From NCBI GenBank assembly GCA_001797745.1, contig MGQF01000093.1:1715-9773 (forward strand): DNA of 8,059 nt, read 5' to 3'. Shown here piece by piece: positions 1 to 5,315 of this stretch. Below the pieces are notes generated by a model. The model was not told the origin of the DNA. It ran no database searches and saw only the letters and a program-made list of their open reading frames with translations. Positions within the stretch are counted from its first letter, which is position 1. Each line of letters begins with the position of its first letter. The DNA is from Deltaproteobacteria bacterium RBG_13_52_11. Lineage in GTDB: Bacteria > Desulfobacterota > B13-G15 > RBG-16-54-18. Made by a program: the position numbers and the translations under genes.

Positions 1-52
1 TAAAAGGGGTAATGAGGGCTGTCCAGCACCCCTCTAATCGCTCTAATGGCAT
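1..52 (-). CDS. dapA: 4-hydroxy-tetrahydrodipicolinate synthase, N-terminal fragment (cut by window edge)
   Basis: Only the first 17 codons lie in the window. They read MPLERLEGCWTALITPF and run off the left edge. The G-x-x-TALITPF pattern is the typical first beta-strand of the DapA/N-acetylneuraminate lyase class I aldolase family. DapA condenses pyruvate with aspartate semialdehyde in lysine and diaminopimelate synthesis in the cytoplasm. The ATG at 52-50 has a good ribosome binding site, AGGGAG at 65-60, seven bases upstream, which supports a real start. The gene follows rlmB on the same strand after a 94-bp gap with no obvious terminator, so co-transcription is possible. With so few residues, another member of the aldolase family cannot be excluded. 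Confidence 0.68.
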   Translation of the reverse strand, partial: MPLERLEGCWTALITPF

Positions 53-146
53 GATCCTTCTCCCTTTATGTAGTAATGAAGATCGTCTGGGCATTTCAAA
101 AAAAAGTAAAGGAAAGGTGGGGAAAAGTCAAGTTCAGAAAGGAGGC

Positions 147-890
147 CTATGGATGCGGGTTATGCTCCCTCTGCCGAATGACCTCGTAGAGGATGATGGA
201 GCCGGCCACAGAGGCGTTGAGGGAGTTGACCTTACTCTTCATGGGTATCGATACGAGGAAATCACATTCCCTCTTTATCAGCGGCCTCAGCCCTTTGCCT
301 TCCCCTCCGATGACTACGGCCAGGGGGCTCGTCAGATCTTGATGAAAGAGATCCGTGTGTGCCTCAGCAGCGGCGCCTACTACCCATATACCTCTCTCTT
401 TGATCTGCCTCAAGGTAGTCGGGATGTTGGCGACACGGACTACGGGGAGGTGAAAGACCGCCCCGGCAGAGCTCTTTGCCACGGCAGGGGTGATGCCGGC
501 AGACCTGTCCTTGGGGATGATCACCCCCCAGACGCCGCAGGCGTCGGCAGTGCGGATGAGGGCTCCCAGATTTCTGGGGTCTTCGATCCCATCGAGGACC
601 AGGAGAAAGGGTATGCCCTCGTCTGGCCGGAGAATTGCGTCAAGATCGGCATAGTTACATTGATCAATGAAACCCACTATCCCCTGATGCGGGGCGTTTG
701 CAGTAAGGGAGTCCAGTTGAGAGCGCTCCACCTGTTTGATAGGGACCCCCTTGGATGCAGCCATGTCCATAATTCCCTGCAGCCTCGCGAGGTCCCTTCC
801 CTTTGCCACCCAGACTTCTTTGATGCGATAGCGTTCGGATCGCAGGGCTTCAGAGACGGGGTTTATCCCGTAGATCGAGAATTGCTTCAT
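147..890 (-). CDS. rlmB: 23S rRNA (guanosine-2'-O-)-methyltransferase RlmB (SpoU/TrmH family)
   Basis: This is a SAM-dependent SpoU/TrmH (SPOUT, trefoil-knot) RNA methyltransferase. The E. coli RlmB equivalent methylates the 2'-OH of a 23S rRNA guanosine in the peptidyl-transferase region. With the ATG at 890-888 it is 247 residues, close to the family norm. The N-terminal substrate-binding domain starts with IYGINPVSEAL (residues 6-16). The three catalytic-domain motifs are all present: DGIEDPRNLGALIRTAD (100-116) with the conserved N107 and R113, VIGGEGKGL (192-200), and IPMKSKVNSLNASVA (214-228), which forms the knot and SAM site. The frame can be extended to a TTG at 914-912, but the ATG is preferred because family members begin at the FxIYGxxPV stretch and GGAAAG lies just upstream of it. 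It is transcribed divergently from the polysaccharide operon, so it marks the edge of that cluster. The general family call is very secure. The exact target nucleotide is inferred from homology. Confidence 0.93.
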   Translation of the reverse strand: MKQFSIYGINPVSEALRSERYRIKEVWVAKGRDLARLQGIMDMAASKGVPIKQVERSQLDSLTANAPHQGIVGFIDQCNYADLDAILRPDEGIPFLLVLDGIEDPRNLGALIRTADACGVWGVIIPKDRSAGITPAVAKSSAGAVFHLPVVRVANIPTTLRQIKERGIWVVGAAAEAHTDLFHQDLTSPLAVVIGGEGKGLRPLIKRECDFLVSIPMKSKVNSLNASVAGSIILYEVIRQREHNPHP

Positions 891-1028
891 AGTCTTTCCA
901 GCGCACTTGTGCAATGGTATCTGGAAAGTGACGCCCTTTCAAGGGCTTTCATCAGACGCTACTTGTCAAAAAAAATTTTTTGTGCTAATTTTCCCTTACA
1001 ACTCAAACGGCTCAAGAATGTATGCGAT

Positions 1029-1050
1029 CAGGGACCTTATAAGGTCCCTG
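1029..1050. repeat. perfect 22-bp palindrome, candidate operator or hairpin
   Basis: The half-site CAGGGACCTTA is followed immediately by its exact reverse complement, giving 11 paired bases with no spacer. The centre is TTATAA, so a -10-like TATAAG hexamer occurs on both strands. There is no T-run after it on either strand, so it is not a standard intrinsic terminator. Such a symmetric site between divergent genes could be a dimeric regulator's operator, or a cruciform or REP-like element. Which one it is cannot be decided from sequence alone. Confidence 0.6.
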
Positions 1051-1078
1051 GTTAAAGAGCCCCTCAGGGGGGTTTAAC
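1051..1078. repeat. stem-loop directly beside the 22-bp palindrome
   Basis: GTTAAA (1051-1056) pairs with TTTAAC (1073-1078), and inside it CCCC (1060-1063) pairs with GGGG (1067-1070) around the loop TCA. A small internal loop (GAG against GG) separates the two paired blocks. It begins at the base after the palindrome ends, so the two hairpins are in tandem. No U-tract follows on either strand. Its role is unknown. It may be part of the same regulatory or repeat element. Confidence 0.5.
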
Positions 1079-1079
1079 G
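1064..1079 (+). repeat. direct repeat copy 1 (TCAGGGGGGTTTAACG)
   Basis: This copy matches the copy at 1138-1154 over TCAGGGGGGT, followed by AACG after a short variable spacer. It overlaps the right arm of the neighbouring stem-loop. The run of six G residues is identical in both copies. Confidence 0.5.
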
Positions 1080-1137
1080 AGCGAGATGGGCGTACTCTTT
1101 GGATCTGGATGAGGGATACCCATCGCATGAGATCCTA

Positions 1138-1154
1138 TCAGGGGGGTAATAACG
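1138..1154 (+). repeat. direct repeat copy 2 (TCAGGGGGGTAATAACG)
   Basis: This is the second copy of the repeat, 74 bp downstream of the first. It differs only in the spacer (AAT in place of TT) and runs into GTTAAAA, echoing the GTTAAA that opens the stem-loop at 1051. The pair could be tandem binding sites or the remains of a duplicated element. Confidence 0.45.
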
Positions 1155-1199
1155 TTAAAAGTCCTAGCCATGTTTTTATCTCTATATCGATTGCTGCGA

Positions 1200-1213
1200 G
1201 CACGGTAGCGTGC
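1200..1213 (+). promoter_or_regulatory. ops/JUMPstart-like element in the operon leader
   Basis: Bases 1203-1212 read CGGTAGCGTG, identical to positions 3-12 of the enterobacterial ops core GGCGGTAGCGTG. The first two bases differ (CA in place of GG). The site forms a short hairpin, GCACG (1200-1204), loop GTAG (1205-1208), CGTGC (1209-1213), matching the small non-template-strand hairpin with a GTAG loop described for ops. In enteric bacteria ops pauses RNA polymerase and recruits RfaH, a NusG paralogue that prevents premature termination in long polysaccharide operons. Here it lies 103 bp before the manC start, on the same strand and in the expected leader position. The G at ops position 2 is missing, which may weaken pausing. 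Function is inferred from motif and context. Confidence 0.6.
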
Positions 1214-1262
1214 ATAGGGGTTGGGGGTTACTGAGGCGGAAAACTGAGCTTTTAGAACCCTA

Positions 1263-1293
1263 GGTTGTCTTTCCACAGATGGAACAGTCAACC
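1263..1293 (+). promoter_or_regulatory. leader stem-loop just upstream of the manC ribosome binding site
   Basis: GGTTG (1263-1267) pairs with CAACC (1289-1293). After a T/T mismatch, CT (1269-1270) pairs with AG (1286-1287). After a one-base bulge, TTCC (1271-1274) pairs with GGAA (1281-1284) around the loop ACAGAT. This gives 11 pairs ending 13 bases before the GGGGGTG ribosome binding site. No U-run follows, so it is unlikely to terminate transcription. It could influence mRNA stability or ribosome access, but nothing proves a role. Confidence 0.45.
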
Positions 1294-1315
1294 AGAAGAT
1301 TGGCTTGGGGGTGAA

Positions 1316-2740
1316 ATGATCTGTGCGGTCATATTGGCTGGCGGCAAGGGGACCAGGTTTTGGCCTCTCAGCAGGGAAAACTGTCCAAAGCAGATGCTCA
1401 ATATCGTCGGGGAGGATTCACTGCTTCGGCAGACGATCAAGAGATTAGATGGATTTATTCCATTAGATAAGGTGTGGGTCGTTACTACGGATATCTTGAG
1501 CCAAGATATCCGTTTTCATTTAAAACCTCTGGGAAACGATGCAGAGAGAATCCGCTTTATCATCGAGCCATTAGGCAAAAATACCGCCCCTGCCATCGCC
1601 CTTGCTGCAATCACGCTGAATAAACTCTCATCAGATCCTGTAATGGTCGTGATGCCTTCGGACCATATCATCAGGGATACAAAGCAATTTCAGGCAAAAC
1701 TCCAATCGGCCGTTGAGGCTGCAGAGAAGGGGTATTTGGTTACTTTTGGAATTGTACCCACGAGGCCTGAGACCGCTTACGGATATATCCGATCAGGCCG
1801 ACCTTTTAAAGACTCCTCCGATGGGATCTTCCACGCCGAAGGGTTTTTTGAAAAACCTGATGGGAAAACCGCAGAGACCTTTCTCCGCCAGGGGGGCTAT
1901 TATTGGAATAGCGGCATCTTCGTATGGAAGGCCTCGAAGATCCTCAAAGAGATCACAAGCCATCTCCCCTCGCTTTACCGCGGATTGCAAAAGATCGGCG
2001 AACTAAATGATGTGAGGAATGAAGCCTTTAAGGAGCTTTATGCTTCCCTTGAAAGCATATCCATCGATCACGGAGTCATGGAAAAAAGCCAGGATGTCCT
2101 GGTAATACCCGCTGATTTTGGATGGTGCGATTTGGGGAACTGGACGGCCCTGAGTGACGTCTTGGAAAGAGATGAACAAGGGAATATCCTCCAGGGGAAC
2201 GCGATCGATATCGGGAGTGAAAATTGTACCGTGATTGCTTGTGATCGCGTCCTGGCAACCATCGGGCTTAAAGACATGGTAGTCATCGATACCGCTGATG
2301 CGACCCTTGTCTCATCAAATAAAATGGTCCATGAAGTGAGGAAGGTTGTAGAGACGTTAAGGAGGAATAACCGGGAAGAGCATTTGGTGCATCGGACCGT
2401 GGAGAGGCCATGGGGGAGTTATACGGTTTTGGAGAAAGGCAAGCGGTATAAAATTAAGAGGATCGTCCTGCATCCAAAGGCCAGATTGAGCCTGCAGCTC
2501 CACCAGCATCGCAGTGAGCATTGGGTGGTCGTCTCCGGAACGGCCAGGGTGACGAAGGGCGAAGAGGTCTTCGATGTGCACTCCAATGAGAGCACCTTCA
2601 TACCGATTGCGGTGAAACACCGGTTAGAAAATCCGGGCCGTATTCCCCTGCAGATCATCGAGGTTCAAAACGGTGATTATGTGGAGGAGAATGATATTGA
2701 AAGATTAGAAGACGACTATCAAAGAATGAAAAAGGGGTGA
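1316..2740 (+). CDS. manC: mannose-1-phosphate guanylyltransferase / mannose-6-phosphate isomerase (type II, bifunctional)
   Basis: This cytoplasmic enzyme makes GDP-mannose from mannose-1-phosphate and GTP and, through its second domain, can interconvert fructose-6-phosphate and mannose-6-phosphate. At 474 residues it has the normal length of the bifunctional family. The nucleotidyltransferase domain opens with LAGGKGTRFWPLSR...PKQ (residues 7-26), and has FEKP (178-181), WNSGIF (197-202) and IDHGVMEKS (250-258). The C-terminal cupin starts near RPWGSY (364-369) and carries QLHQHRSEHWVVVSGTA, with H396, H398, E401 and H402 as likely metal ligands. The ATG at 1316 is preferred over a TTG at 1265 because GGGGGTG lies at 1307-1313 and family members begin at M-x-x-VILAGG. 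It is the first gene of the plus-strand operon, 12 bp before wzm. GDP-mannose would feed a mannose- or GDP-6-deoxyhexose-containing glycan, whose consuming enzymes are not in the window. Confidence 0.95.
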   Translation: MICAVILAGGKGTRFWPLSRENCPKQMLNIVGEDSLLRQTIKRLDGFIPLDKVWVVTTDILSQDIRFHLKPLGNDAERIRFIIEPLGKNTAPAIALAAITLNKLSSDPVMVVMPSDHIIRDTKQFQAKLQSAVEAAEKGYLVTFGIVPTRPETAYGYIRSGRPFKDSSDGIFHAEGFFEKPDGKTAETFLRQGGYYWNSGIFVWKASKILKEITSHLPSLYRGLQKIGELNDVRNEAFKELYASLESISIDHGVMEKSQDVLVIPADFGWCDLGNWTALSDVLERDEQGNILQGNAIDIGSENCTVIACDRVLATIGLKDMVVIDTADATLVSSNKMVHEVRKVVETLRRNNREEHLVHRTVERPWGSYTVLEKGKRYKIKRIVLHPKARLSLQLHQHRSEHWVVVSGTARVTKGEEVFDVHSNESTFIPIAVKHRLENPGRIPLQIIEVQNGDYVEENDIERLEDDYQRMKKG

Positions 2741-2752
2741 GCGTTAATAATT

Positions 2753-3523
2753 ATGAATTCCCGAATCCAACATTATATAGACTTAATAACAATACTGACC
2801 CAGAAGGAGATGAAGGTCAGATATAAAAGCACCTTTTTCGGGTATATCTGGTCCATAGCCCATCCGCTGGCCTTTGCCTTTGTCTTTTTCATGGCCTTCA
2901 AGGTGGTCATGCGGATTCAGATGGAGGGATACGCGGTCTTTCTTATCGCCGGGCTCTTTCCCTGGCAGTGGTTTTCCAATTCTGTCAATGCCTCGCCGAT
3001 GGTCTTTTTACTCAATGCTTCTCTCATTAAAAAGGTCAGCCTTCCGAGAAATATACTACCATTGGCGACAGTGCTCCAAGATATGATACATTTCCTTCTT
3101 GCGATACCCGTCATAGTGCTTTTTCTTTTTATCTATCACAAATCCCCGGCAGTCTCATGGCTTTATGGAATTCCTACACTCTTAATCATCCAGCTTTTGA
3201 TGACGTATGGTCTCTCCCTTATGCTCGCATCGATAAATCTATTTGTCAGGGACCTAGAACGACTGGCAATTATAGGAACAAGCCTGCTTTTTTATTTTAC
3301 CCCGATCATTTATCCCGAGACCATGATACCCGCACAGTATAAAACCCTGGTACTCTATGCCAATCCGCTTTCACCGTTGATGACAAGTTGGAGGAATCTC
3401 TTTTTAAACGGCACGTTAGAGTTATCGCTGGTGGCAGCGAGTTTTGTCTATAGCCTTTTTGCGCTTATGCTAGGCTACGCAGTTTATACCAGGCTTTCGT
3501 GGAAATTTGCCGAGGTCTTATGA
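2753..3523 (+). CDS. wzm: polysaccharide ABC transporter permease (Wzm type, ABC-2 family)
   Basis: This is an inner-membrane permease of the Wzm/TagG/KpsM type, which forms the channel for a lipid-linked polysaccharide. It has 256 residues, the usual length. It opens with an amphipathic N-terminus containing LTQKEMKVRYKSTFFGYIWS, the family's conserved lead into TM1. Roughly six membrane segments are visible: about 34-56, 62-82, 108-128, 137-162, 170-188 and 226-250. The RDLERL stretch after TM4 and FTPIIYP in TM5 are typical of O-antigen permeases. The ATG at 2753 is 12 bp after manC, and the GGGGTGA at the end of manC can act as its ribosome binding site, though the spacing is rather long. 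The end overlaps wzt by four bases (ATGA), so the two subunits are probably translationally coupled. The export role is secure. The nature of the polymer is not shown. Confidence 0.93.
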   Translation: MNSRIQHYIDLITILTQKEMKVRYKSTFFGYIWSIAHPLAFAFVFFMAFKVVMRIQMEGYAVFLIAGLFPWQWFSNSVNASPMVFLLNASLIKKVSLPRNILPLATVLQDMIHFLLAIPVIVLFLFIYHKSPAVSWLYGIPTLLIIQLLMTYGLSLMLASINLFVRDLERLAIIGTSLLFYFTPIIYPETMIPAQYKTLVLYANPLSPLMTSWRNLFLNGTLELSLVAASFVYSLFALMLGYAVYTRLSWKFAEVL

Positions 3524-4257
3524 AAGATCCTGTAATAGTATTTGATCATGTTTGCAAAAGTTATTCCCTGTACCATCACATTACCGGAGGAACTAAAAAT
3601 CTTCTTTTCCATCTTCCCAGCGCCGTGAGCGCGATAAGAAATTCAAGGTATGAGGCCCTGAAGGATGTCTCCTTCGAGTTAAAAAAAGGTGAGGCCTTCG
3701 GTATAATAGGGAAAAATGGCGCGGGCAAGAGCACCATATTGGGTCTCATTGCCGGGGTGTTAAAACCAACGGAAGGTCGGGTGACCGTAAAGGGCCAAGC
3801 ATCAGCCCTGCTTGAGCTCGGCGCGGGATTTCACCCGGAGCTGACAGGCAGGGAAAATATCATGCTCAACGGCATCATCCTGGGACTGGCAAAGGCAGAG
3901 GTCTTAAAAAAAATTGATGAGATAATAGAATTTTCCGAGCTTGCGGAATTTATCGACCAACCGATCAGGGTATACTCGAGCGGCATGCTCGCCAGGCTCG
4001 GGTTTTCCGTGGTGGCGCACCTGGACCCTGATATTTTGTTGATCGACGAGATATTGGCTGTGGGGGACATGGAGTTCCAGAAAAAATGCATCGATAAAAT
4101 GACGAGTTTTAAAAAAAGTGGAGTTACCATAATTTTCATTTCACATTCTATGCCGGATGTGAAGAGGATATGTGACAGAGTGGCGTGGTTTGACAACCAC
4201 ACTATCAAGATGATCGGGAGTACAGGTGATATTGTTTTTAGTTATGCTAAGCAATAA
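3520..4257 (+). CDS. wzt: polysaccharide ABC transporter ATP-binding protein (short Wzt type)
   Basis: This is the ATPase subunit that pairs with Wzm to drive export of O-antigen or capsule polymer. It has 245 residues. Walker A is GKNGAGKS (64-71), a Q-loop/LELGAGF region follows near 100, the signature is the family's divergent YSSGM (152-156) rather than LSGGQ, Walker B is ILLIDE ending at D176-E177, and the switch histidine is H209 in FISHS. The ATG at 3520 overlaps the wzm stop as ATGA and has GAGGTC in front. A GTG at 3499 is in frame but less likely. The protein lacks the roughly 150-200-residue C-terminal carbohydrate-binding domain of O9a-type Wzt, which reads a chain-terminating modification. 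It resembles the short Wzt of Klebsiella O2a-type systems, which export without that terminal recognition. Its last 14 bases overlap the start of the wzx remnant. Confidence 0.94.
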   Translation: MKDPVIVFDHVCKSYSLYHHITGGTKNLLFHLPSAVSAIRNSRYEALKDVSFELKKGEAFGIIGKNGAGKSTILGLIAGVLKPTEGRVTVKGQASALLELGAGFHPELTGRENIMLNGIILGLAKAEVLKKIDEIIEFSELAEFIDQPIRVYSSGMLARLGFSVVAHLDPDILLIDEILAVGDMEFQKKCIDKMTSFKKSGVTIIFISHSMPDVKRICDRVAWFDNHTIKMIGSTGDIVFSYAKQ

Positions 4258-4531
4258 GGTAAAAATCTTCCTTGGCTTAATTGCCAAAGATTATTTGAGA
4301 TTCATGTGAATCGAGGCGTATGGGCTTGTTGGTTTTTATGCGACTCTCAGCAGCGTGCTCGGCATCCTTGATCTAGGTATTGGTGCCACTATGAGTTGTG
4401 CAAAGCTCTCACTCTGTCCCCAGAATGTTGCTTTTCGAACCGCTTCTCATGTCGAAGAGAAGATTCTATATCTGAGAAAACGCTATCATCTTGGGGTGCT
4501 GATAGAAAGACTATGTTATAGCTCTCAATAG
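4244..4531 (+). pseudogene. wzx: remnant of a Wzx-type polysaccharide flippase (disrupted, internally deleted)
   Basis: An ATG at 4244, inside the wzt end, opens a frame reading MLSNKVKIFLG...DYLRFM, then TGA at 4307-4309. The same frame continues as IEAYGLVGFYATL (4310-4348), then SSVLGILDLGIGATMS (4349-4396). These match the N-terminal signature of polysaccharide flippases (typically PLYLRFxGIEAYGLVGFxATL...LDLGxGxTxSRELARLS). The TGA stands exactly where glycine is expected, so a GGA-to-TGA change is the simplest explanation. Residues before LRFM appear to be missing, and the SRELARLS motif has shrunk to SCAKLS. After that the frame stays open for about 40 codons without recognisable flippase sequence and ends at TAG 4529-4531, within the rfbF ribosome binding site. 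The tail may be the 3' end of another deleted gene. About 96 residues remain of a family that normally has 400-500, so it cannot be functional. Confidence 0.75.
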
Positions 4532-4541
4532 GAGACAATTC

Positions 4542-5315
4542 ATGGCAGATCCAATAAAAGTTGTAATCCTCTGCGGCGGTGTGGGGACCCGCCTTCGCGA
4601 AGAAACGGAATTTCGTCCCAAACCGATGGTCAATATCGGTTCGTATCCCATCCTCTGGCACATTATGAAGTATTATTCGCAATTCGGATGCAAAGATTTT
4701 GTCCTTGCCCTCGGATATAAAGGCGAGACGATCAAGAATTATTTCGGCCATTATGAACTCATGAACAATGACGTCACGATTGAGCTGGGGCAGCCTGAAA
4801 GAACGTGCATTCATTACGCCCACGACGAAGCGGGCTGGAAGATCCCCCTGGCGGATACAGGCGAAAAGACACTCAAGGGCGCTCGTTTAAAAAAGGTGGA
4901 AAGATATATTGCCGGTGATACGTTTATGATGACCTACGGCGACGGCATTGCCGATGTGGATATCGGCAAACTGCCGGCCTTCCATAAATCTCACGGAAAG
5001 AAGGCGACCGTCACGGGGATCAATCCTGCCACCCGCTTCGGTGAACTAAAAATAGACGGCGATCGTGTAGAAACCTTCAGCGAGAAACCCCCAAACGGCG
5101 ACGGCCTCATCAACGGAGGCTTTTTCGTATTCAACCGTAAGATCTTAGATTACCTGACAACGGATGATTTATGCGATCTGGAGATCGGTCCTTTGGAGCA
5201 AATCGCCAAAGAGGGGCAACTGATGGTGTACAAACACCGGGGATTCTGGGCCTGTATGGACATCCTGCGGGACATGGAATCTCTCAACAAAATATGGAAT
5301 GAAGGCAAAGCCTAG
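4542..5315 (+). CDS. rfbF: glucose-1-phosphate cytidylyltransferase
   Basis: This cytoplasmic enzyme joins CTP and glucose-1-phosphate to give CDP-glucose and pyrophosphate, the entry step to CDP-linked deoxy and branched sugars. Its 257 residues equal the typical family length. The signature nucleotide-binding segment is ILCGGVGTRLREET (9-22) followed by RPKPMV (25-30). TYGDG (131-135) carries the metal-binding aspartate, GGFFVF (about 192-197) is the sugar-binding stretch, and WACMDILRDMESLNKIW lies at the C-terminus, as in other RfbF proteins. The ATG has a strong ribosome binding site, AGGAGA at 4530-4535. The stop (TAG) shares one base with the GTG start of the next gene. In most CDP-hexose operons the next gene is the 4,6-dehydratase rfbG. 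Here it is an epimerase, so the order is unusual. Confidence 0.95.
   Translation: MADPIKVVILCGGVGTRLREETEFRPKPMVNIGSYPILWHIMKYYSQFGCKDFVLALGYKGETIKNYFGHYELMNNDVTIELGQPERTCIHYAHDEAGWKIPLADTGEKTLKGARLKKVERYIAGDTFMMTYGDGIADVDIGKLPAFHKSHGKKATVTGINPATRFGELKIDGDRVETFSEKPPNGDGLINGGFFVFNRKILDYLTTDDLCDLEIGPLEQIAKEGQLMVYKHRGFWACMDILRDMESLNKIWNEGKA

Larger units (their letters stand above)
891..1315. other. divergent intergenic region with several structured elements, no gene
   Basis: This 425-bp stretch separates rlmB (minus) from manC (plus) and must hold promoters for both. No convincing gene was found. From left to right it contains a short hairpin GCCCT-TTCA-AGGGC (933-946), an A8T6 tract (968-981), a perfect 22-bp palindrome (1029-1050), an adjoining stem-loop (1051-1078), an imperfect nested inverted repeat bounded by GGATC (1101-1105) and GATCC (1131-1135), a direct repeat (1064-1079 and 1138-1154), an ops-like motif (1203-1212), a twice-repeated ACTGAG near 1230-1250, and a stem-loop ahead of the manC ribosome binding site (1263-1293). 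No -35/-10 pair with acceptable spacing could be assigned on either strand, so the promoters are unplaced. Confidence 0.8.

Noticed and set aside
98..135. Possible promoter for dapA: TTGACT on the minus strand in the rlmB-dapA gap
   Set aside because: The best -10 candidate at 17-bp spacing matches only three of six consensus bases.
930..985. Possible rlmB promoter: TTGACA (969-964, minus strand) preceded by an A/T tract resembling an UP element
   Set aside because: No -10-like hexamer occurs 16-18 bases downstream of it. The region there is GC-rich and forms a small hairpin (933-946), so a promoter could not be supported.
12..1055. A 347-codon open frame on the plus strand, antisense to rlmB
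   Set aside because: It lies opposite a gene with all SpoU motifs, also crosses the dapA start, has no recognisable domain and no convincing ribosome binding site. It is an antisense shadow frame.
1147..1188. Possible plus-strand promoter for manC (TAATAA near 1147 or TATATC at 1183)
   Set aside because: Neither has an acceptable -35 partner. Upstream of the ops-like site a promoter is expected but cannot be placed.
1064..1291. A 75-codon minus-strand open frame in the intergenic region
   Set aside because: Its sequence covers the ops-like motif, a direct-repeat copy and part of the leader hairpin. It matches no family I recognise, has no clear start signal, and is better explained as non-coding leader. 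A multi-genome conservation test of its codons would be decisive.
4271..4300. Hairpin TTGGC-TTAATT-GCCAA after wzt as a terminator
   Set aside because: The stem has only five pairs, no U-run follows, and it lies inside the flippase remnant coding frame.
4389..4823. A 144-codon minus-strand frame over the flippase remnant and the rfbF start
   Set aside because: It is antisense to strongly supported rfbF coding sequence and has no recognised motif.
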